Source: Acetobacteraceae bacterium
GTDB taxonomy: Bacteria > Pseudomonadota > Alphaproteobacteria > Acetobacterales > Acetobacteraceae
Length of the DNA stretch: 64,000 nt
Direction of reading: 5' to 3'
Assembly: GCA_003151425.1 (NCBI GenBank)
Contig: PLXO01000100.1
Span: forward strand, 68,415 to 132,414
Shown here piece by piece: positions 27,892 to 37,655 of this stretch; the first letter of the stretch is position 1, and the number at the start of each line of letters is the position of its first letter. The position numbers and the translations under genes were made by a program. A model generated the notes under the pieces. That model was not told the DNA's origin. It searched no databases and was given only the letters and a program-made list of their open reading frames with translations.

Positions 27892-30132
27892 ATGTCTCTA
27901 CTATCCGGTTTTCGCGTCGCTCAGCTCGGCCAGGGTCTCGCCGCTGCCGTCTGCGGGCGGCTGCTTGCCGACCTTGGCGCCAACGTCGCCTGCACCGACC
28001 CGGACATTTCGGCACCGCTCGCGGTGTATCTGAATGACGGCAAGACGGTCTTGGCCGACGGGGCCGCGCAGGCGGCTTTGTCGCACGCCGACATGATCGT
28101 CTGCGAAGGTGGCCCGGCGGCGCTGCGCGAGCGGCACCACGGCTCCGACGACCTCCGACCGATCAACCCCTCCGCCGCTCTGGTTTTCATCTCGCCGTTC
28201 GGCCAGACCGGACCGCTGGCGGATCAACCCGCAACGGACCTGACGTTACACTATGCCAGCGGCATCGCCCGCCTGCTGATCGGCCAGGTGGATGATCTGA
28301 CAGAGCCGCCGATCCGTGCGGTCGGTCAACAATCCGCTTTCATCGGCGGCATCGCCGCAGCCTGCGCCGGCATGCACGCGGCACTGTCGGTCACGGCCGG
28401 CACGCTGATCGATGTTTCGATCCAGGAAGCACTCGCCACGCTGGCGATGACCGAGCTCGCGCGCGCCGGGCACGGCGGCAAAAGCCGAGCGCGCAAACGC
28501 GTGACCGACGGTAACGGCGCCACCGTCTGCATCCTGCCGGCGCGCGACGGCTACGCCGCGATCTCGCCGCGCGAGGACCGGCAATGGGCGGCTTGGCTCG
28601 CCGCGATGGGTTCGCCGGCGTGGGGCGCCGATCCGCGTTTTGCCAGCAAGGCCGACCGGGTCGCCAACTGGGACGCGCTGCACGCGCTGATGTCGGCCTG
28701 GAGCCGCCAATACGACAAGCAAACGATCGCCGCTATCGCGCAGGCAGCGCACGTGCCAAGCTTTCCGTTGCGCGAGCCCTCGGAACAACTGGCCTCGGCG
28801 CAGCTTGCGCACCGCGGATTCTACCGGCCGCTCAGGCTCGGCGGCCACGCGGTCCAGGCGCCCGGACCACCTTTCGGACTGCGCATCATGCAGGCCGCGC
28901 GCGAGAAGGTCGACGGCGAGCACGAAACGCTCGGGAGCGAACGCGAAGCGCCCGAGGTCAAGCGCGACGGACCCGGGGGCAAGCGCGACGCACCGGGGCC
29001 GATGCCGCTGACCGGCATTCGCGTGCTCGACTTCAGTTGGGTCATCGCCGGCCCGACGACCACGCGCTATCTCGCGGCGATGGGCGCGGAGGTGATCAAG
29101 GTCGAGGCCCCAGGCCGCGGCGATCCGGGTCGCGCGACCGAGTTGCACAGCGTGCTCGGCCAGGCCAAGCGCAGCATCGTCCTCGACCTGAAGCAGCCCG
29201 AGGCGGTCGAGGTCGCGCGCAAACTGGCCGCACGCTGCGACGTTCTGGTCGAGAATTTCGCCACCGGCGTGATGGAGCGTCTTGGCCTCGGCGCGGACGC
29301 GCTTCAGGCGATCAATCCAGGTCTGCTCTACGTCTCTGCGTCCGGTCTCGGGCGAACCGGCCCGGAGTCGCATGCGGTCGCCTACGGCACGCTGCTGCAA
29401 TGCTACGCCGGCTTCGCCGGGCTGAACCGCCATCCGCACCTGCCACCACGCGTCGGCCTGGCGTGGCTGGACCCGATGTGTGGCCTCATGCTCGGGTTTA
29501 TCATTGCGACTGCGATCTGGCATCGCCGGCGCTCGGGCGCGACGGTTCGCGTCGATTTCTCGATGCTCGAGGCGATGCTGTGGACGATGGCCGAACCGTT
29601 GCTGGCGGCGCAGCTCGATGCGCCACCCAAACCGCGCGGCAACCAGTCCGATCGCTGCGCCCCGCATGGCGCCTATCGTTGCGACGGCGACGACGACTGG
29701 GTCAGCATCGTGGTCCGCGACGATGAAGACTGGCACAGGCTGTGCGCGATCGTTCCGTCCCTGTCGGAGATGGCGAAGCTCGGTTTCGCCGATCGATGCG
29801 CGGGCGGCGACACGATCGACGCCGCACTGTCGGCCTGGGTCCGACCGCGCGATGCACGAGGAACCGCCGATGCGCTGATGCGCGCCGGTCTACCTGCCGC
29901 GGCGCTTGCCACCTCACGTGACCTTGTCGAGAGCCCCCATCTGCGCGCACGCGGCTTCTGGGACGCCGACGTTGCCGGGGTTCTGCCCGGCCTGCCATGG
30001 CGCGCCAGCTTCGGCCGAACGACCGGGGCCGCACCGGGCCACGGCACCGATACCGGAACGGTTCTAACGGAGGTCCTCGCTCTGTCGCCGGCGGAGATCG
30101 CGGCGCTGCGCGGCGTCGGCGCGTTGGGATAG
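27892..30132 (+). CDS. CaiB/BaiF CoA-transferase family protein, fused double-domain
   Basis: Two CaiB-type N-termini (LLSGFRVAQLGQGLAAAVCGRLLADLGANV...; PLTGIRVLDFSWVIAGPTTTRYLAAMGAEVIKVEAPGRGDPGR) in one 746 aa ORF. Confidence 0.93.
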   Translation: MSLLSGFRVAQLGQGLAAAVCGRLLADLGANVACTDPDISAPLAVYLNDGKTVLADGAAQAALSHADMIVCEGGPAALRERHHGSDDLRPINPSAALVFISPFGQTGPLADQPATDLTLHYASGIARLLIGQVDDLTEPPIRAVGQQSAFIGGIAAACAGMHAALSVTAGTLIDVSIQEALATLAMTELARAGHGGKSRARKRVTDGNGATVCILPARDGYAAISPREDRQWAAWLAAMGSPAWGADPRFASKADRVANWDALHALMSAWSRQYDKQTIAAIAQAAHVPSFPLREPSEQLASAQLAHRGFYRPLRLGGHAVQAPGPPFGLRIMQAAREKVDGEHETLGSEREAPEVKRDGPGGKRDAPGPMPLTGIRVLDFSWVIAGPTTTRYLAAMGAEVIKVEAPGRGDPGRATELHSVLGQAKRSIVLDLKQPEAVEVARKLAARCDVLVENFATGVMERLGLGADALQAINPGLLYVSASGLGRTGPESHAVAYGTLLQCYAGFAGLNRHPHLPPRVGLAWLDPMCGLMLGFIIATAIWHRRRSGATVRVDFSMLEAMLWTMAEPLLAAQLDAPPKPRGNQSDRCAPHGAYRCDGDDDWVSIVVRDDEDWHRLCAIVPSLSEMAKLGFADRCAGGDTIDAALSAWVRPRDARGTADALMRAGLPAAALATSRDLVESPHLRARGFWDADVAGVLPGLPWRASFGRTTGAAPGHGTDTGTVLTEVLALSPAEIAALRGVGALG
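28915..28998 (+). repeat. 4 x 21 bp in-frame degenerate repeat encoding a heptad linker
   Basis: Translated GEHETLG/SEREAPE/VKRDGPG/GKRDAPG between the two CoA-transferase domains. Confidence 0.8.
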
Positions 30133-30203
30133 ACGGCGATCAGGCAGGGGCCGCCTCGCTGCGCACCACGCACCGCGTCGCAGGTCCCGCACGTTGTTGT
30201 TCG

Positions 30204-30989
30204 TCAATTCTTGGTGTCGGAATCACAACAGGACTCACCAACCTCGGCGGCCACGTACCGACCAGTCGAGTCGACAAAGCCGCCGTCGCCATACCGGTCG
30301 TGGTGCCGCACCCAATCGGTCAGGTTGCCATTGACGGTCTCGTCGCGGCCCTTCGGCGTGATATCGAGATAGTGATATGTGCCAAGGAACATCTCGCCGC
30401 CGCGAGCGTGCGAGGAGTAGGTATGGAAGATATCACCGGCCGCGTCCCGGTAGAACACGCTCCTACCGGACATTTCGTCACTCTGGAACGGGTGCATTTC
30501 GTAATTGTAGTACACCTCGCCCTGCGCGATCTGCTCTGGCGTGAACGACACGTGGAAGTCGTAATTGAAGTCGTTGGCGAACGACGACACCCACTTGAAC
30601 CGCCAGCCCATGCGTCGCTTGTAGTCTTCTATCCTGGGCAACGGCGCGCGCGACACCGCAACATACGTCACGTCATGATGCTCGAGGTGCGGCAGGGCGC
30701 CGCCGACATGATCGCACTCGAACGAGCAGCCGACGCAGCCCTCCGGCCAGTCCGGGCCGAACATGAAATGTTTGACGATCAGTTGGCTGCGCCCGTCAAA
30801 CAGGTCCGCCAGCGTCTCCCTGCCGCGCGGTCCGTCAAACACATACGGCTTCTCCACCTTTACCCAGGGCAGGGCGCGCCGTTCGGCGCTCAATTGATCG
30901 CGCAGGCGGGTGAGTTCCTTCTCCTTGATCAGGAGCTGTCTGCGTGCGGCGACCCACTCGTCACGCGAAACGATCTGGTGCTGTTGCAT
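30204..30989 (-). CDS. DUF899 family (thioredoxin-like) protein
   Basis: MQQHQIVSRDEWVAARRQLLIKEKELTRLRDQLSAERRALPWVKVEKPYVFDGPRG...MFGPDWPEGCVGCSFECDHVGG. Confidence 0.92.
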   Translation of the reverse strand: MQQHQIVSRDEWVAARRQLLIKEKELTRLRDQLSAERRALPWVKVEKPYVFDGPRGRETLADLFDGRSQLIVKHFMFGPDWPEGCVGCSFECDHVGGALPHLEHHDVTYVAVSRAPLPRIEDYKRRMGWRFKWVSSFANDFNYDFHVSFTPEQIAQGEVYYNYEMHPFQSDEMSGRSVFYRDAAGDIFHTYSSHARGGEMFLGTYHYLDITPKGRDETVNGNLTDWVRHHDRYGDGGFVDSTGRYVAAEVGESCCDSDTKN

Positions 30990-31123
30990 GATCTGCTTTC
31001 CGTTTGTTGCAGGACGTGTGGAGCGGAGTTAGCCGAGGGCGTAAGCCGGTGCTGCGTCGTGATCCGTCTCCGTGGCGGATTGCGCTTTACTGATCTGCCC
31101 TATCCTCATTGTGCCGCGTGTTT

Positions 31124-31594
31124 TCACCCCGTCGTCATATATTCACCGAAGCGTTCCAGGCAGCTCGTCCAGCCGCCTTGATGGTCATTGCACCCCTCGG
31201 CCGTCTCGAACGCCGCCTGATGCAGGGTCAGCTTCGTCTTCCTACCCTGCTCGGCGAACGTCACCGTGGTCAGCAATTCGTGGCCGGGATTTCCCGCCGC
31301 GTCCTCCCAGGCAAAGGTGAAGACGATCCGCTCCGGCGCGACGATTTCACGGTAGACACCGCGCTTCCAGTGGTCGGTGCCCGCGGGAGAACGCATGCAG
31401 AATCGAAATGTCCCGCCGGGCCGTATGTCCATGTCACAGAATGTCGTGGTGAATCCTTGCGGCCCCCACCAGCGCGCCACCTGCTCGGGTTCAGTCCATG
31501 CCTTGAACACAAGAGCGCGCGGCGCATCGATGACACGCGTGACGAGGAGCTCGCGGTCCGTCGTATCTGCCGCAATGCTAGTTGCCGCGACCAC
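31124..31594 (-). CDS. SRPBCC/AHSA1 domain protein
   Basis: DRELLVTRVIDAPRALVFKAWTEPEQVARWWGPQGFTTTFCDMDIRPGGTFRFCMRSPAG. Confidence 0.94.
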   Translation of the reverse strand: MVAATSIAADTTDRELLVTRVIDAPRALVFKAWTEPEQVARWWGPQGFTTTFCDMDIRPGGTFRFCMRSPAGTDHWKRGVYREIVAPERIVFTFAWEDAAGNPGHELLTTVTFAEQGRKTKLTLHQAAFETAEGCNDHQGGWTSCLERFGEYMTTG

Positions 31595-31928
31595 GTTTCT
31601 TCCCCTTCCCTTGCAGATCCTTCAGATAACCCTCGAGGCGATCGAAGCTCTCCTCCCAGAAGCGGCGGTAATGCTCCAGCCAATCCGCGGCTCCCTTGAG
31701 TGGACGCGGCGCGAGCCGGCATGGCCGCCACTGTGCCTCGCGGCCACGCACGATCAGCCCCGCGCGTTCCAGCACCTTGAGGTGTTTGGAAATGCCGGGA
31801 AGGCTCATGGCAAACGGCTCCGCCAGCTCGGTGACCGAGGCCTCACCTGAGGCAAGCCGCGCCAGGATCGCGCGCCGCGTGGGATCTGCGAGAGCCGCAA
31901 AGGTACGATTGAGGCGATCCGGCGACAT
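31578..31928 (-). CDS. ArsR/SmtB family transcriptional regulator
   Basis: LNRTFAALADPTRRAILARLASGEASVTELAEPFAMSLPGISKHLKVLERAGLIVRGREAQWRPCRL; overlaps the SRPBCC gene. Confidence 0.95.
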   Translation of the reverse strand: MSPDRLNRTFAALADPTRRAILARLASGEASVTELAEPFAMSLPGISKHLKVLERAGLIVRGREAQWRPCRLAPRPLKGAADWLEHYRRFWEESFDRLEGYLKDLQGKGKKRGRGN

Positions 31929-32184
31929 GCGCCTATGAACTTCCTGGTTAAGTAACCTATCGGTTCAATATGGCCGTCGCCGGCGCCTGTCAAGCTTTCT
32001 GCGATCACGCTCCCGTCATTGCCGGATCAGCATCACGGGCATCAGAGCTTTCGCGGCTCGATACCTGCCGCCGGCACCGGTGCACCTGCGCGCGCCGACG
32101 CGGACGTTTATGCTCCGTTTCCGAAATCAGATCGCAGACTGCTGGTCTGGTGACCCCGCCGTCAGCCGGGAATTCGATCGACGC

Positions 32185-32928
32185 TCAGCCCCCTGCCCGC
32201 GCGTTGCGGAAGGTGACCACCAGCACATCGCGGTGCGCTGGCAGCGCGGGGTCCAGTGGCTGCACCGGCGTGACGCCGTGATAGACCCGCGCGTCGTCCA
32301 CCAGGGCCGCATCGAACGGATGCGTTAGCGTGAAGCTGCCCAGCAGGCGCCGCTCCAGATCGTGGATCGTCGTCGTTCCGCTGGCGATATTTTGCCGCCC
32401 GACCAGCAGCACCAGGACATAGTCGACGCCATCGCGGTGCAATCCTTCCGGTGTCGGCTGGCCGGCCTCACCAGGTCGCGCCTCGATGCGGAACTGGTGC
32501 ACCTCGATGTGCCAGGCGCGGACCTCCGGGGCGAGGCCGCCGAACAAGCCATGGCAGAATCGCAGGATCGTGCGCAAGCTGTCCCCGTCGCCGATCACGT
32601 CGGTGATCGGGGAGAACCAGCGCGCGATGCCGCCGTTCAGATTGTTGTAGTCGAGCGTTTGGAAGTGCGCCTGATGTGGCTGGCGCCGAATCGCGCCGTC
32701 CGCCGTGGCAGCGAAGATCGCGTGGCGCCGGCGGCGGTAGCGGCCGCCATCGGCCATGTAGGTGTCAAGGTCGAGCGCGTCCCAGCTCGCCGCGAAATCA
32801 CCCCAGTCGGTCAACGCACCGGCTGACACCAACCCCTGATGCATCGCCTCGGCGGCGACGAAGACATAGCCGGCACCGGCGAGATGCGTGTCGAGCGCCT
32901 CGTCCGGATGCAGAACAAGTTCGCTCAT
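32185..32928 (-). CDS. 2OG-Fe dioxygenase family protein (PF10014/IDO-like)
   Basis: PEGLHRDGVDYVLVLLVGRQNIASGTTTIHDLE...LTHPFDAALVDDARVYHGVTPVQP (HxD...H facial triad). Confidence 0.85.
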   Translation of the reverse strand: MSELVLHPDEALDTHLAGAGYVFVAAEAMHQGLVSAGALTDWGDFAASWDALDLDTYMADGGRYRRRRHAIFAATADGAIRRQPHQAHFQTLDYNNLNGGIARWFSPITDVIGDGDSLRTILRFCHGLFGGLAPEVRAWHIEVHQFRIEARPGEAGQPTPEGLHRDGVDYVLVLLVGRQNIASGTTTIHDLERRLLGSFTLTHPFDAALVDDARVYHGVTPVQPLDPALPAHRDVLVVTFRNARAGG

Positions 32929-34955
32929 GCCGCCTCCTGGTACGCAGCGACATCAAGCCAGGTGCTCTGGTACGTCGCGCCGTCACCCATGTCGGTGTAG
33001 CGGTCGGAGCACAGCATGTTGATGGTGCCGGAAATCGCCTCGGTGTCGGGGCGCTGGCCCACCACCAGGACGACGCCCGGCTGCACCTCGTCGCTGACGC
33101 GTAACGTAAATACGACATCCCCGCGATCGTTGAACAGCCGCACGCGCTGCCCGTCCGCCAGGCCGCGCGCCGTCGCATCGTCGGGATGCAGGATGCAGAC
33201 GGCGGGGCCTTCGCGCTTGCGCAGGAACTCGACGCGCGAATAGACCGTGTGGCTCTGGAAGTAGCCCGGCGCGGTCAGCAAGCGCAGCTTCCAACGCGCG
33301 GCATCGCGCTGCTCATCGGGATCGGGCGCCCAGTCGGGCATCGGCGGCTGACCCTTGGCGGCCAGTGCTTCCGAGTAGAATTCCAGCTTGCCGGAGGGTG
33401 TGCGGAACTGCTGCGGGCCATCCGGTGCCAGCCGGATCGGGCCTGCGGTCTTCACCGCAGCCGGATCGAGCGTCGCCGCCTGGCCGGACGCGCCGTTGAA
33501 CAGCGCGCCCAGCATCGCATCCTGCGACATGCCGAAGATCGGATCGTTCAGGCCCATGCGAACCGCGAGCTCCTGCGCGAAGTCGACGTTGGATCGCGCG
33601 CCCGGTTGCGGGGCCACGGCCCGCGGACCGTATTGCAGATAGTAGGCACCGTAGGCGCGATACAGGTCCTCGGTTTCCAGATACATCGCCGCCGGCAGCA
33701 CGATGTCGGCATAGCGCGCGGTGACCGACAGGAACGGATCGTGCACCACGGTGAACAGATCCTCGCGCATCAGGCCACGGCGCACCTTGGCCAGGTCGGG
33801 ACATGTCACTGCCGGATTGTTCGCCGAGACGAACAGCGCGCGGATCGGCGGATCGCGCATCTCCGTCAATGCCTCGCCGATGCGCAGATGGTTGACCATG
33901 CGCGTCGTTGCCGGACCGGACGGTTTGCGCACCGCGTTGTAGTTTAGCTCGCAAGACGCGGCGGTCATCAGCAGCGCGCCACCGCCCTTGCGGGCATAGG
34001 CGCCGGTGACACCCGGCAGCAGCGCCACCGCGCGCAGTGCCTGGCCGCCGTGCAGCAGCCGAGTCATGCCCTCGCCCAGGCGGATGAACGGCGCCCTGGC
34101 GTTGCCATACACCGCGGCGAGGCGTTCGATGTCCGCTTCCGCCAAGCCGGTGATGACGGCGGTGCGTGGCGGATCGAAGCGCGGCAGCACCTCGTGTTCC
34201 AGCCGGTCGAATCCCACGGTGTGCTCGGCGATATAGGCGCGGTTGCACAACCCATCGCGCACCAGGATGTGCATCACGCCGAGCGCCAGGGCTGCGTCGG
34301 TACCAATGCGGATCGGCAGGTGCCAGTCGGACCGCACGGCGGTGCGGCTGCGGCGCGGGTCGATCACGACAAACGGCACACCCTTGCGGCGAAGCTGCTC
34401 GACACGGGCAAAGAAGTGCACGTTGGTGGTTACCAGGTCGGCTCCCCAGGATATTACCAAATCGGAATGCTCAACCGTCTCCGGATCGGCGCCGCCGATC
34501 GCGCCGACCGTCGCGTCCCAGGCGGCCTCGCAACAGGTGTCGCACACCGTTCCGGCTTGTAATCGGCTGCTGCCGAGGGCGTGGAACAGCCCGTTCACCA
34601 GGCCGCGGTTCATCTGCCCCGAATGCGCGCTGTAGGCGTAACCGAGCAACGCGAGCGGGCCGGACTCGGCGATGATCGCCTTCCAGCGCGCGGTGATTTC
34701 GTCCAACGCTTCGTTCCAGGTGATCGGCGCGAATAGCCCCTCGCCCTTCGGCCCGATGCGGCGCAGCGGCGAGGTCAGGCGATCGGGCGAATGCACCAAC
34801 TCGGCGTCGCGGTTCACCCGCGCGCAGGCGAAGCCGGCGGTGAAGGGCTGGTCGGGATCGCCCTCGACGCGCATCACGCGTCCGTCCTCGACATGGGCGA
34901 GCAGCGAGCACATGTCGGGGCAGTCGTGCCCGCAGACGACGCGAATGGTTTCCAT
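32925..34955 (-). CDS. Molybdopterin-dependent oxidoreductase (DMSO reductase/formate dehydrogenase-like)
   Basis: METIRVVCGHDCPDMCSLLAHVEDGRVMRVEGDPDQPFTAGFACARV 4Fe-4S motif; C-terminal molydopterin dinucleotide-binding-like region. Confidence 0.94.
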   Translation of the reverse strand: METIRVVCGHDCPDMCSLLAHVEDGRVMRVEGDPDQPFTAGFACARVNRDAELVHSPDRLTSPLRRIGPKGEGLFAPITWNEALDEITARWKAIIAESGPLALLGYAYSAHSGQMNRGLVNGLFHALGSSRLQAGTVCDTCCEAAWDATVGAIGGADPETVEHSDLVISWGADLVTTNVHFFARVEQLRRKGVPFVVIDPRRSRTAVRSDWHLPIRIGTDAALALGVMHILVRDGLCNRAYIAEHTVGFDRLEHEVLPRFDPPRTAVITGLAEADIERLAAVYGNARAPFIRLGEGMTRLLHGGQALRAVALLPGVTGAYARKGGGALLMTAASCELNYNAVRKPSGPATTRMVNHLRIGEALTEMRDPPIRALFVSANNPAVTCPDLAKVRRGLMREDLFTVVHDPFLSVTARYADIVLPAAMYLETEDLYRAYGAYYLQYGPRAVAPQPGARSNVDFAQELAVRMGLNDPIFGMSQDAMLGALFNGASGQAATLDPAAVKTAGPIRLAPDGPQQFRTPSGKLEFYSEALAAKGQPPMPDWAPDPDEQRDAARWKLRLLTAPGYFQSHTVYSRVEFLRKREGPAVCILHPDDATARGLADGQRVRLFNDRGDVVFTLRVSDEVQPGVVLVVGQRPDTEAISGTINMLCSDRYTDMGDGATYQSTWLDVAAYQEAA

Positions 34956-35070
34956 CTCGACCTCCGGCCGTATCCAGATTGTCAGAACGGCAGAGAATTG
35001 GCCGGGACGAAAGGGCCAGTTTCGCGGGGTTGATCAGACCACTTTGGGGTCGTCCGCGAATTGCGGTCGA

Positions 35071-35931
35071 TCAGCCGCCCAGGAAGCGCTCGGTCCAGCT
35101 CTTGTAGTCGCCCTCGCGCGTCATCCGGTGCATCGTCTCGGCCGAGGCGATGCCGGTCAGGTCGGACGGCTTCGTTCCGTCACGCAGCGCCTTCAACGTC
35201 GTGTAGACAGCCTGCACAGCGGCCGAGAACGGCTGGTGGCCCTGCAGCGCGATGCGCACGCCGCGGCTGGCGAGATAGGGCTTGTCCAGCATGTCGCCGC
35301 TCAGACCGCCAAGCACGATCGGCAGCTTCACCTCGCCGGCGATCGCATCGAGCTGGGCGCGGGTGATCCGCCCGGCGAAGAACAGCGCGTCCACGCCGGC
35401 CGCTTCGTACGCCTTGGCACGCGCCACGGCATCCGCGGTGCCGGTCATCGCGGCGGCGCTGGTGCGGCCGACCACCGCGAAGCTGTTGTCCTCGCGCGCC
35501 GCCAGTGCCGCACGCATCTTGCCGACGCCTTCTTCGATCGAGATCAGCGTGGGTTTCGTTTCGCCATAGGTCCGCGGCAGCAGCGTGTCCTCGATTGAGG
35601 CGGCGGCGACGCCGGCGGTTTCCAGCTCCTGGATGGTGCGCATCACGTTCAGCGCGTTGCCGTAGCCGTGGTCGGCATCGACCAGCAGCGGCAGCTTGCC
35701 GGCGCGGTTGATGCGGTAGGCCTGTTCGGCAAACTCGGTCAGGGTCAGAACGATCAGGTCGGGCACACCGAGCACCGTGAACGATGCGATGGAGCCGGCG
35801 AACATGCCGATTTCGAAACCGAGCTCCTCGGCGATGCGCGCGGAGATCGGGTCGAAGACGGAGCCGGGGTGGACGCAGTCCGCGCCTTGCAGGACGGCCC
35901 GGAAGCGTTCGCGTCGATCGGTCCAGTGCAT
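35071..35931 (-). CDS. Isocitrate lyase/PEP mutase family protein (oxaloacetate decarboxylase-like)
   Basis: GKLPLLVDADHGYGNALNVMRTIQELETAGVAAASIEDTLLPRTYGE...AVVGRTSAAAM. Confidence 0.9.
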   Translation of the reverse strand: MHWTDRRERFRAVLQGADCVHPGSVFDPISARIAEELGFEIGMFAGSIASFTVLGVPDLIVLTLTEFAEQAYRINRAGKLPLLVDADHGYGNALNVMRTIQELETAGVAAASIEDTLLPRTYGETKPTLISIEEGVGKMRAALAAREDNSFAVVGRTSAAAMTGTADAVARAKAYEAAGVDALFFAGRITRAQLDAIAGEVKLPIVLGGLSGDMLDKPYLASRGVRIALQGHQPFSAAVQAVYTTLKALRDGTKPSDLTGIASAETMHRMTREGDYKSWTERFLGG

Positions 35932-35966
35932 ATGGGTCTTCCTTCTTTACGCCGCCGTCACGGAAT

Positions 35967-37562
35967 TCACGCCGCCGCCACGAAGCCGTCGCGACGGAGA
36001 TCGCAGCCGCCGGTGAGCACGCCGGTGGCGCGGTCGATCGCGATGCCGTGCATGCCGCCGACCGCGGTTGTCCAGGGTGCGGCGGCCTCGGCCGCGTGGC
36101 CGCGCGTGCACAGGGCGGTGATGGTATCGGCCGGGATGCGCGATTCCACCTCGACCCGCCGGCCGTCCCACAGTCGGGCACGTGGCGCGTCGATCGCATC
36201 CTGCAGCATCAGGCCGAATTCGATGTGCTGGACCAGAGCCTGAGGCTGCGTCTGGCAGATCCCGTAGCTGCCGGGCGTGCCGAGCGCCAGCACCGGTTGC
36301 CCGTCCCGCGTGGCGATGCTGGGCGCCATCGGCAGAGCGAGCGGCGCGCCGGGGCGCAGCGGGTTGGTACCGCGCAGATCGACTTCACCCCAATACAGGA
36401 AGTTGTTGAGGCAGACGCCGTGTCCGGGCACCACGATACCGCAGCCGAATTTTGCCCCGAGACTCTGGGTGACGCAGACCACGTTGCCGTGCCGGTCCGC
36501 GACCGAAAAGGATGTGGTATGCTGGCCACGCGCGGACGCAGGCGCGGGCGCGATCCATTGCTCGGTCGGTCCCTCGATCGGCGTCCCGTCGCGCAGGCGT
36601 GCCCGCAGCGCCGCCACCGACGCTTCCCCCATCAGCTCGGCCAGTCGTTCCGGCGATGGATTGTTGTTGGCAATGCGCACGCCCGCCGCCAGGCGGATGG
36701 CGCGATACATCGTGTCGAGATGCTCGACGCCGTTCCGCTCCATCGCCGCCACCGCGAGCCCGTCGAGCAGCCGGAGCGTCAGCAGATACTGGAACCCCTC
36801 GCAGGGCGGCGGCAGCGTGTGGATGGTCAGGTCGCGATAGGACGCCATCAGCGGATCGAGCCAGACCGGCTGCACCGACTCCAGGTCGCCGATCGTCAGG
36901 CAGCCGCCGAGCGATTGCACATGCGCAACCAACGCCGCGCCCAGCTTGCCGCCGTACAGGTAGACCGGGCCCTCGGCGGCGATCACTTCATAGGTACGTG
37001 CCAGATCAGGCTGACGCAACACCGCCCCGAGGGCCACGCCGCCTGTTGTGTAGACCCGCGCCCAGTCCGCATGGAAATCGTGGTGGCCCTTGAATTCGGT
37101 CTCGGTGCCGCGCAGCGCGGACACATTGTAGTCCACCAGCGGAAACCCCTCGCGCGCCAGCACGATCGCGGGGGCGAACACCTCGGCGAAGGATTTGCTG
37201 CCGTGGGCGCGCACCAGCTCGCACCAGCCCGCCAGATTGCCTGGCGTCCCGGTGGCGATCGCGCCGCGCGCCAACTGGTCACGGTCGGAGAACTTCCCGG
37301 CCGGGAACGCGCTCGGCACACGCGTGATGAAGTCCAGGGTGCGCACACGGCGCTCCGCGGCGATGTAGCAGGTCGCCATGCCCATACCGGCCAGGCCGGA
37401 CATATAGGGCTCGACCACATTCAACGCCGCGGCGGTCGTCGCCGCCGCATCGAACGCGTTGCCCCCCGCGCGCAGCATTGCCGCGCCGGCATGCGCCGCC
37501 TGCGGATGTGCCGCCGCCACGATCCCGCGCAAGGAGGAAACCGTCGGTCGTCTGCCGTCCAT
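35967..37562 (-). CDS. ggt: Gamma-glutamyltransferase family protein
   Basis: AGGNAFDAAATTAAALNVVEPYMSGLAGMG...HTTSFSVADRHGNVVCVTQSLGAKFGCGIVVPGHGVCLNN. Confidence 0.92.
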   Translation of the reverse strand: MDGRRPTVSSLRGIVAAAHPQAAHAGAAMLRAGGNAFDAAATTAAALNVVEPYMSGLAGMGMATCYIAAERRVRTLDFITRVPSAFPAGKFSDRDQLARGAIATGTPGNLAGWCELVRAHGSKSFAEVFAPAIVLAREGFPLVDYNVSALRGTETEFKGHHDFHADWARVYTTGGVALGAVLRQPDLARTYEVIAAEGPVYLYGGKLGAALVAHVQSLGGCLTIGDLESVQPVWLDPLMASYRDLTIHTLPPPCEGFQYLLTLRLLDGLAVAAMERNGVEHLDTMYRAIRLAAGVRIANNNPSPERLAELMGEASVAALRARLRDGTPIEGPTEQWIAPAPASARGQHTTSFSVADRHGNVVCVTQSLGAKFGCGIVVPGHGVCLNNFLYWGEVDLRGTNPLRPGAPLALPMAPSIATRDGQPVLALGTPGSYGICQTQPQALVQHIEFGLMLQDAIDAPRARLWDGRRVEVESRIPADTITALCTRGHAAEAAAPWTTAVGGMHGIAIDRATGVLTGGCDLRRDGFVAAA

Positions 37563-37655
37563 GACGCGTCCTTCCTGGTCGCGCCAGAGTGGGAGGCGCG
37601 CGACGTCAGGTCAAATACGGCTCAGGCCGCGATCGCCATGGGCGAGCCACGGGCA

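Noticed and set aside
28246-29736. 496 aa minus-strand ORF
   Set aside because: Antisense to the double CoA-transferase; no recognisable motifs.
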